Positions 5,574-10,737 of a DNA stretch of 10,737 nt are shown in pieces; within the stretch, counting starts at the first letter, position 1; each line of letters starts with the position of its first letter. The notes under the pieces are model-generated. The model was not told the DNA's origin and did no database searches. It saw only the letters and a list, made by a program, of their open reading frames with translations. This DNA is from an uncultured Variovorax sp. (GTDB lineage: Bacteria; Pseudomonadota; Gammaproteobacteria; Burkholderiales; Burkholderiaceae). The translations under genes were made by a program, and so were the position numbers. The stretch lies in the NCBI GenBank assembly GCA_946478645.1, contig CAMLCW010000168.1:1-10737 (forward strand). The letters run 5' to 3'.

Positions 5574-7016
5574 TCAGACGCCGAGGATCGACACCGCCTT
5601 GGTGTTGAGGTAGGCCTCGAGCGCCTCGGGGCCGCCTTCCGAGCCGTAGCCCGAATCCTTCACGCCGCCGAACGGCATTTCGGGCGAAGGCGTGGCCGGC
5701 TGGTTGATCCACAGCATGCCGAGCTCGAGCTTCTGGCTCAGCAGGTGCGCGTTCTTGATCGACTTGGTGAAGGCGTAGCCGGCCAGGCCGAACGGCAGGC
5801 GGTTGGCTTCGGCGATGGCTTCGTCGAGCGTGTCGAAGCCGCGGATCGCGGCGATCGGGCCGAAGGGTTCGTTGTTGAAGACGTCGGCATCGAGCGGCAC
5901 GTCGGTGAGCACCGTGGGCGCGAAGAAGTTGCCCGAGTCGCCCACGCGTTCGCCGCCGGTCGCCACGGTGGCGCCCTTCTTGCGCGCGTCTTCGAGCACG
6001 TGGGCCATCGCCGTGAGGCGGCGCGCGTTGGCGAGCGGGCCGAGCGTGGTGCCGTCGGCCAGGCCGTCGCCGAGCTTGAGGCCTTCGGCATGCTTGACCA
6101 TGGCCTTGGCGAATTCCTCGCGGATGCTGTTGTGCACCAGGAAGCGCGTGGGCGAGATGCAGACCTGGCCCGCGTTGCGGAACTTGGCCGCACCGGCGGC
6201 CTTGGCGGCCAGGGCCACGTCGGCGTCCTCGGCCACGATCACCGGCGCATGGCCGCCCAACTCCATGGTCACGCGCTTCATGTGCGAGCCCGCCAGCGCG
6301 GCGAGTTGCTTGCCCACGGGCGTGGAGCCGGTGAAGGTGACCTTGCGGATGATCGGGTGCGCGATCAGGTAGTTCGAGATTTCGGCCGGGTTGCCGAACA
6401 CCAGGCCCACGGTGCCGGGCGGAATGCCGGCGTCGACGAAGGCACGCAGCAGTTCGGCCGGCGATGCGGGCGTTTCCTCGGGTGCCTTGACGAGGAACGA
6501 GCAGCCGGTGGCCAGCGCGGCGCCGAGCTTGCGCACCACCTGATTGATCGGGAAGTTCCACGGCGTGAACGCGGCGACCGGGCCGAGCGGCTCCTTGATC
6601 ACCAGTTGCTGCGCGGCCAGGTTGCGCGACGGCACGATGCGGCCGTAGACGCGGCGGCCTTCGTCGGCGAACCATTCGATGATGTCGGCCGCGGCCAGGG
6701 TCTCGCCCTTGGCTTCGGCCAGCGGCTTGCCCTGCTCCTGCGTCAGCAGCTTGGCGATCTCGCCGGCGCGTTCGCGGATCAGGCCGGCGGCGCGGCGCAT
6801 GACGGCGGCGCGCTCGTTGGCGGGGGTGTTGCGCCAGGCTTCGAAGCCGCGCTGTGCGGCGGCCAGTGCGCGGTCGAGGTCGGCGATGCTGGCATGCGCG
6901 ACCTTGCCGATGGCCTTGCCGGTGGCCGGGTTCACGACGTCCAGCGTCTTGCCGCCGGTGGCATCGACCCATTCGTTGTCGATCAGCAGGCGGGTGTCGG
7001 TGTAGGTGGCGGTCAT
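5574..7016 (-). CDS. NAD(P)-dependent aldehyde dehydrogenase, succinate-semialdehyde class
   Basis: A 480-residue aldehyde dehydrogenase that oxidises an aldehyde to its acid. Catalytic residues are all present: Asn154 (TPWNFP), Lys177 (VKAPEETP), the FTGST nucleotide loop at 228-232, general base Glu252 (MELGGHAP), the nucleophile Cys286 (GQVCISPTR) and Glu383 (NNEPFGP). Overall length and the CISPTR context resemble succinate-semialdehyde dehydrogenases (GabD type) and the related 2-oxoglutarate-semialdehyde dehydrogenases. The substrate cannot be fixed from sequence alone, so I leave the symbol empty. The start at 7016 is supported by AAGGAA (7026-7031 on this strand) nine bases upstream. 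It lies 172 bases downstream of the glycerate kinase gene on the same strand, so it may have its own promoter. It ends at the shared bidirectional terminator. Confidence 0.9.
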   Translation of the reverse strand: MTATYTDTRLLIDNEWVDATGGKTLDVVNPATGKAIGKVAHASIADLDRALAAAQRGFEAWRNTPANERAAVMRRAAGLIRERAGEIAKLLTQEQGKPLAEAKGETLAAADIIEWFADEGRRVYGRIVPSRNLAAQQLVIKEPLGPVAAFTPWNFPINQVVRKLGAALATGCSFLVKAPEETPASPAELLRAFVDAGIPPGTVGLVFGNPAEISNYLIAHPIIRKVTFTGSTPVGKQLAALAGSHMKRVTMELGGHAPVIVAEDADVALAAKAAGAAKFRNAGQVCISPTRFLVHNSIREEFAKAMVKHAEGLKLGDGLADGTTLGPLANARRLTAMAHVLEDARKKGATVATGGERVGDSGNFFAPTVLTDVPLDADVFNNEPFGPIAAIRGFDTLDEAIAEANRLPFGLAGYAFTKSIKNAHLLSQKLELGMLWINQPATPSPEMPFGGVKDSGYGSEGGPEALEAYLNTKAVSILGV

Positions 7017-7188
7017 GGCGAGCTATTCCTTCGGGACGGGATGATGAAAACGGGGGATGAATCCGGATACGCGATGCGGCACCGTGATGGTGCGCCTGCG
7101 GCAGCGGCGGCAATGCGCCGCCAGCCCGTAGATTAACCCGAGTTGGCCGACCCCGCCGGGCGCGCGGTCGCGCCGGCCGAGGCGCTGC

Positions 7189-8523
7189 CTAAAGAATGAG
7201 CAGCGCGCGAAAGTCGTTGACGTTGGTGTTGGTCGGCCCGGTGACGAACAGGTCGCCGATGGCGTCGAAGTAGCCGTAGGCGTCGTTGCGGTCGAGGTGG
7301 TCCGCGAGCTTGCGGCCGGCCGCCGCCGCGCGCGCCAGCGTGTCGGGCGTGACGAAGGCGCCGGCGTTGTCCTCCACGCCGTCGATGCCGTCGGTGTCGG
7401 CCGCCAGCGCCCAGACCCGTGGCTCGCTCATCAGCGCGCCGGCCAGCCCCATGCAGAGCTCGCCCGCGCGCCCGCCGCGGCCCTTGGCCTGGCCCGGCTG
7501 ACGCGCACGCACGGTGACCGTGGTCTCGCCGCCCGAAAGCAGCACGCAGGGCGCGGCGAACGGCTGGCCGCGGTGCGCCACGGCGCGCGCGAGCGCCGCG
7601 TGCACCTTGCCGACCTCGCGCGATTCGCCCTCGATCTCGTCGCTGAGGATGTGCGCCTCGATGCCGGCCGCGCGTGCGGCCGCGGCGGCCGCCTCGAGCG
7701 ACTGCTGCGGCGTGGCGATCAGGTGGACTTCGTGGCCCTCGAACACCGGGTCGCCCGGCTTCGGCGTTTCAAGCGCGCCGCTTTCGAGCTGCGCACGCAC
7801 GGGCGACGGCACCTCGATGCGGTAGCGGTCGAGGATCGAGAGCGCATCGGCACAGGTGGTGGCGTCGGGCACGGTGGGGCCGCTCGCGATCACGGCCGGG
7901 TCGTCGCCGGGCACGTCGCTGATCGTGAGCGTGACCACGCGCGCCGGCGCGCAGGCCGCGGCCAGCCGCCCGCCCTTGATGCGCGACAGGTGCTTGCGCA
8001 CGCAGTTCATCTCGCCGATGTGGGCGCCGCTGTCGAGCAGCTGCTTGTTGATGCGCTGCTTGTCCGCGAGCGTGAGCCCGTCGGCCGGCAGCACCAGCAG
8101 CGACGAGCCGCCGCCGGAGATCAGGCACAGCACCAGGTCGTCGGGCGTGAGCCCTTCGGCGAGCGCGAGGATGCGCGCCGCCGCCTGCGCACCGGCCGCA
8201 TCGGGCACCGGATGCGCGGCCTCGACGATCTCGATGCGCTCGGGCACGCCTTCGGGGCGCGGCGGGATGTGGCCGTAGCGCGTGACGACCAGGCCCGAGA
8301 GCGGCGCCTCGGCCGGCCACAGCGCCTCGAGCGCCTGCACCATCGAGGCGCCGGCCTTGCCCGCGCCGAGCACCAGCGTGCGGCCCTTGGGCGGCTTCGG
8401 CAGGTGCGCGCCGAGCGTCGACAGCGGCAGCGCGCGGTCCACCGCCACGCGGTAGAGGTGTTCGAGGAAGGCGCGCGGGGCCTCGCGCGGATCGGGGGTG
8501 GCGGGCAGGGTCGATGCGGTCAT
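7189..8523 (-). CDS. Glycerate 2-kinase (MOFRL family)
   Basis: A 444-residue kinase of the GckA/TtuD type, which phosphorylates D-glycerate to 2-phosphoglycerate. Seen in order: GAGKAG with Lys56, SGGGSSLL at 136-143, SDVPGDDPAVIASGPT at about 202-216, LLSGGETTVTV at 328-338, and the C-terminal MOFRL domain with GGRAGEL, DTDGIDGVEDNAGA and GPTNTNVND. Such proteins are often mislabelled hydroxypyruvate reductase in older annotation, but there is no dinucleotide-binding dehydrogenase fold here. The ATG at 8523 has AGGAG 13 bases upstream, a long but usable spacing; no in-frame alternative is better. puuD lies 78 bases upstream. In purine breakdown, glyoxylate from allantoin becomes tartronate semialdehyde and then glycerate, which this enzyme returns to central metabolism. 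Confidence 0.92.
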   Translation of the reverse strand: MTASTLPATPDPREAPRAFLEHLYRVAVDRALPLSTLGAHLPKPPKGRTLVLGAGKAGASMVQALEALWPAEAPLSGLVVTRYGHIPPRPEGVPERIEIVEAAHPVPDAAGAQAAARILALAEGLTPDDLVLCLISGGGSSLLVLPADGLTLADKQRINKQLLDSGAHIGEMNCVRKHLSRIKGGRLAAACAPARVVTLTISDVPGDDPAVIASGPTVPDATTCADALSILDRYRIEVPSPVRAQLESGALETPKPGDPVFEGHEVHLIATPQQSLEAAAAAARAAGIEAHILSDEIEGESREVGKVHAALARAVAHRGQPFAAPCVLLSGGETTVTVRARQPGQAKGRGGRAGELCMGLAGALMSEPRVWALAADTDGIDGVEDNAGAFVTPDTLARAAAAGRKLADHLDRNDAYGYFDAIGDLFVTGPTNTNVNDFRALLIL

Positions 8524-8541
8524 GCTTGGCTTGTGTCTCCT

Positions 8542-8588
8542 GCCGCCGATTGTGCGGCGAACCGCGGACCGCGCTCTTGACCGCGGTC
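8542..8588. other. Two hairpins in the puuD-glycerate kinase gap
   Basis: The 78-base gap holds GACCGCG 8567-8573 paired with CGCGGTC 8582-8588 (7 bp, 8-base loop) and GCCGC 8542-8546 paired with GCGGC 8554-8558. Neither has a T run on the - strand, so they are not convincing intrinsic terminators. They may stabilise or separate the messages of the two genes. Confidence 0.35.
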
Positions 8589-8601
8589 GCCGTTGATCCG
8601 G

Positions 8602-9810
8602 TTACTTGGTTTTCGCGCCGCTCTGGAACCAGCGGCCGATCAGCGCGCGCTCGTCATCGGTCATGCCGGTCGCGTTATTCATCGGCATGATCCTGGTGAC
8701 CGTGACCTGCTGGTAGATCGCCTGCGCATGCGCGGCCACCTGCTCGGGCGTGTCGACGCGCACGTTCTTCATCTGCACGCCCGCGCCGTGGCACATGTAG
8801 CAGCGCTGTTCGAGCACCTTCTGCACGTCCTGGAACGCCACCGCCGGTGCAGCCGCTGCGCCGGCGGCAGGCGCGGCCGCGGGCTTGGGCTTCATCCACA
8901 CGATCGTGAGGCCGAGCACCACGATGCCGACCATTGCATAAGGCAGCGGATTGCGCGCGTTGCCGAGCTTGAAGCGGTGGCGCACCACGAAGAACTGCCG
9001 GATCGCCGCGCCGCCGAGCATGATGAGCAGCAGCACGATCCAGTTGTGCTCGTGCGTGTAGGTGAAGCTGTAGTGGTTGCTCAGCATCGCGAACAGCACC
9101 GGCAGCGTGAAGTAGGTGTTGTGCACGCTGCGCTGCTTGCCGCGCTGGCCGTGCACCGGATCGACGGGGCGCCCTTCGCGCAGCGCCTGCACGTTCTTGC
9201 GCTGGCCCGGGATGATCCAGAAGAACACGTTGCCGCTCATCGTGGTGGCCATCATCGCGCCCACCAGCAGGAAGGCCGCGCGGCCCGCGAACCACTGGCA
9301 GGCGAGCCAGGTCGCGAACACGATGAACAGCGCGATCAGCACGCCGACGATGGTGTCGCCGTTCTTGCGCCGGCCGAACACCTGGCAGATGCCGTCGTAG
9401 ACCATCCAGAACACGACGAAGAAAGCCAGCGCCACGCCGATAGCCGCGCCGGGCTGCCAGTCCATCTTCGACTTGTCGATCAGGTAGGTGCTGGCGTTCC
9501 AGAGGTACGACATCGTGAAGAGCGCGAAGCCCGTGAGCCACGTGCTGTAGCTCTCCCAGTACGACCAGTGCAGGTGGTCCGGCAGCTTCTTGGGCGCCAG
9601 CGCGTACTTCTGCATGTTGTAGAAGCCGCCGCCGTGCACGGCCCATTGCTCGCCGCCCACGCCCTTGTCGAGCGATTCGGCGTCTTGCGGCTTCTCGAGG
9701 CTGTTGTCGAGCATCACGAAGTAGAACGACGCGCCGATCCACGCGATCGCCGTGATGACGTGGACCCAGCGCAGCAGCAGGTTGGCCCAGTCGAGGTAGT
9801 AGCTTTCCAT
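8602..9810 (-). CDS. puuD: Membrane urate oxidase PuuD with C-terminal cytochrome c domain
   Basis: A 402-residue fusion of a membrane domain and a c-type cytochrome. About eight membrane segments can be drawn (near residues 11-33, 90-111, 121-144, 152-173, 178-200, 233-247, 256-273 and 291-306), matching the urate oxidase N-terminal domain. An Ala/Pro linker (308-324) leads to the cytochrome: heme motif CYMCH at 337-341 and a likely methionine ligand at Met375 or Met377 (RIMPMNN). PuuD oxidises urate to 5-hydroxyisourate and passes electrons to the respiratory chain rather than to O2 with H2O2 release. The start at 9810 begins MESYYLDWANLL, typical of the family, with GAGAG six bases upstream; an ORF extension to 9903 is polar, Arg-rich and unsupported. 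xdhC upstream and glycerate kinase downstream fit purine catabolism. Confidence 0.93.
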   Translation of the reverse strand: MESYYLDWANLLLRWVHVITAIAWIGASFYFVMLDNSLEKPQDAESLDKGVGGEQWAVHGGGFYNMQKYALAPKKLPDHLHWSYWESYSTWLTGFALFTMSYLWNASTYLIDKSKMDWQPGAAIGVALAFFVVFWMVYDGICQVFGRRKNGDTIVGVLIALFIVFATWLACQWFAGRAAFLLVGAMMATTMSGNVFFWIIPGQRKNVQALREGRPVDPVHGQRGKQRSVHNTYFTLPVLFAMLSNHYSFTYTHEHNWIVLLLIMLGGAAIRQFFVVRHRFKLGNARNPLPYAMVGIVVLGLTIVWMKPKPAAAPAAGAAAAPAVAFQDVQKVLEQRCYMCHGAGVQMKNVRVDTPEQVAAHAQAIYQQVTVTRIMPMNNATGMTDDERALIGRWFQSGAKTK

Positions 9811-9964
9811 GGGGTGCTCTCTCAGCCCGTGCGGCGCGGGGGAACGCCGGACACGGGTTTTTTCTTCAGCCGGCTCACCACTGCGGGCGCTGTAAGCAGG
9901 CAAAGTGCCGCGAACGCAGGCTCCGGATGGGCCTCGCTCCGCTGCGGCGGGAACTTGTGGACTG

Positions 9965-9980
9965 AAAGTGTATACAGTTT
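9965..9980. promoter_or_regulatory. Near-perfect palindrome, probable GntR-type operator upstream of puuD
   Basis: AAAGTGTATACAGTTT: a perfect 8-base core TGTATACA (9969-9976) with three more matching outer pairs and one mismatch, so seven of eight pairs match. It stands in the 222-base gap between the xdhC stop and the puuD start, 154 bases before puuD, in an A/T-rich patch unusual for this DNA. The core resembles sites of FadR-type GntR repressors. TATACA could also serve as a -10 on the - strand, though no -35 fits 17 bases above it. Confidence 0.5.
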
Positions 9981-10032
9981 TAGGGGCCGGCGGTTCGCTT
10001 TTTTACAGGCATCGCTGCCGGGAAAACCCTGC

Positions 10033-10737
10033 TCATGCGAGCGATTGCAACAACTGTGCCGCCACCGCGACCGCGATCACTTCCGGCTCCTTGCCGGTGA
10101 TGCCGGGCACGCCGATCGGGCAAATGATGCGCGCCAGTTCGTCGGGCCCGAAGCCGCGCGCCTCCAGGCGGTGGCGAAAGGTGGCCCATTTCGTCTTGCT
10201 GCCGATCAGGCCCACGTAAGGCAGGTCGCCGCGTTCGCGCAGGCGCTTGAGGCAGGCGATGACGATGTCGAGGTCCTCGGCATGGCTGAAGCTCATGATC
10301 AGCACGCGGCTGCCCGGCGCGAGCCCGGCCACCGCGTCCTGGACCGGGTCGGAATGCTCGGTCTCGACCTGGGCGGGCAGCGCCTCGGGAAACACGCCGT
10401 CGCGGCTGTCGATCCAGCGCACCCGGAACGGCAGGCCCGCGAGCAGCCGCGCGAGCGCCGCGCCCACATGGCCGCCGCCGAACAGCGCCACCGGGTGCAG
10501 CTGCGCGACCAGTTCGCGCCGCAGGGCCGGCGCATCGGCCGCCGTGATGCGGCGGTACGAGAGGGACATCACGCCGCCGCAGCACTGCCCGAGGCTCGGG
10601 CCGAGCGGATAGCGCCGGATGCCGTCGATCGACGGGCCGCCGGCCAGCACGTCGCGCGCGGCCTGGATGGCCTGGAACTCGAGCTGCCCGCCGCCGATGG
10701 TGCCCGCGATCGCGTCGGCCCAGACCGCCATCCAGGT
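10033..10737 (-). CDS. xdhC: Xanthine dehydrogenase accessory protein XdhC (N-terminus outside window)
   Basis: XdhC binds the molybdenum cofactor and promotes its sulfuration and insertion into xanthine dehydrogenase, which makes urate from hypoxanthine and xanthine. The visible 234 residues begin inside the N-terminal XdhC domain (TWMAVWADAIAGTIGGGQLE), continue with the QCCGGVM cysteine motif, and enter the C-terminal Rossmann-like domain (ALFGGGHVGAALARLL) with SFSHAEDLDI, GLIGSKTKW and the closing GVPGITGKEPEVIAVAVAAQLL. The frame runs open to the window edge, so the ATG at 10731 is internal: the family has further residues before it. The gene stops 222 bases upstream of puuD on the same strand. 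XdhA and XdhB would be expected beyond the right edge. Confidence 0.92.
   Translation of the reverse strand, partial: TWMAVWADAIAGTIGGGQLEFQAIQAARDVLAGGPSIDGIRRYPLGPSLGQCCGGVMSLSYRRITAADAPALRRELVAQLHPVALFGGGHVGAALARLLAGLPFRVRWIDSRDGVFPEALPAQVETEHSDPVQDAVAGLAPGSRVLIMSFSHAEDLDIVIACLKRLRERGDLPYVGLIGSKTKWATFRHRLEARGFGPDELARIICPIGVPGITGKEPEVIAVAVAAQLLQSLA

Noticed and set aside
5157..7136. 659-codon open frame on the + strand across the aldehyde dehydrogenase
   Set aside because: It runs opposite a complete aldehyde dehydrogenase with all catalytic residues and crosses the terminator hairpin; its composition is repetitive and family-less.
7297..8580. 427-codon open frame on the + strand opposite glycerate kinase
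   Set aside because: Arg/Gly/Ala/His-rich shadow of a gene with a full MOFRL signature.
9811..9903. N-terminal extension of PuuD to an ATG at 9903
   Set aside because: The extra residues are polar and basic, unlike PuuD proteins, and the ATG at 9810 begins the family-typical N-terminus with a GAGAG just upstream.
9981..10032. Intrinsic terminator after xdhC
   Set aside because: A short GGCA/TGCC hairpin exists, but on the xdhC strand it is followed by an A run rather than a T run.
1..10737. Mobile element, prophage, CRISPR array or defence system
   Set aside because: No transposase, integrase, direct-repeat array or defence-type protein is present; all large genes are metabolic and uniform in base composition.

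Overview
The window is very GC-rich, densely coded DNA of a betaproteobacterium. The orphan TctC/Bug-type solute receptor, the long form of the indolepyruvate oxidoreductase beta subunit, the membrane cytochrome-type urate oxidase PuuD and the G/C-rich paired-hairpin intergenic repeat all point to Burkholderiales, most likely Comamonadaceae (Variovorax-like). This placement is inferred from gene content and style; no search was run. No phage, insertion sequence, CRISPR array, tRNA or rRNA was seen.

Left block (1-4960, all + strand). The 3' end of an indolepyruvate ferredoxin oxidoreductase alpha-subunit gene is followed by a paired-hairpin repeat, the beta-subunit gene, a TctC/Bug periplasmic receptor, an FMN-dependent alpha-hydroxy-acid dehydrogenase/oxidase and a 4-hydroxybenzoyl-CoA-type thioesterase. 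The last three genes are joined by TGATG and ATGA stop/start overlaps, so they are almost certainly co-translated. Together they read as a route from an aromatic 2-hydroxy acid to a 2-oxo acid, then to the acyl-CoA with loss of CO2, then to the free carboxylate. The real substrate is not known: mandelate-type and aryl-lactate-type acids both fit. A 70-residue lipoprotein gene follows.

Middle (4961-5545). A sigma70-like promoter precedes a leader of about 250 nt with several hairpins, the last of which covers the ribosome binding site of an unrecognised 71-residue, glutamine-rich protein. The gene ends at a strong hairpin with A and T runs on its two sides, able to act on both strands.

Right block (5574-10737, all - strand). 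In transcription order it holds xdhC (its 5' end lies outside the window), puuD, a MOFRL-type glycerate 2-kinase and an NAD(P)-dependent aldehyde dehydrogenase of the succinate-semialdehyde class. XdhC serves xanthine dehydrogenase, which makes urate. PuuD oxidises urate. Glycerate 2-kinase handles the glycerate formed from the glyoxylate end of allantoin breakdown. The first three genes therefore look like a purine/ureide catabolic cluster. A near-perfect palindrome between xdhC and puuD (9965-9980) resembles a GntR-family operator. The aldehyde dehydrogenase is separated by 172 bases and its link to the purine genes is unclear.
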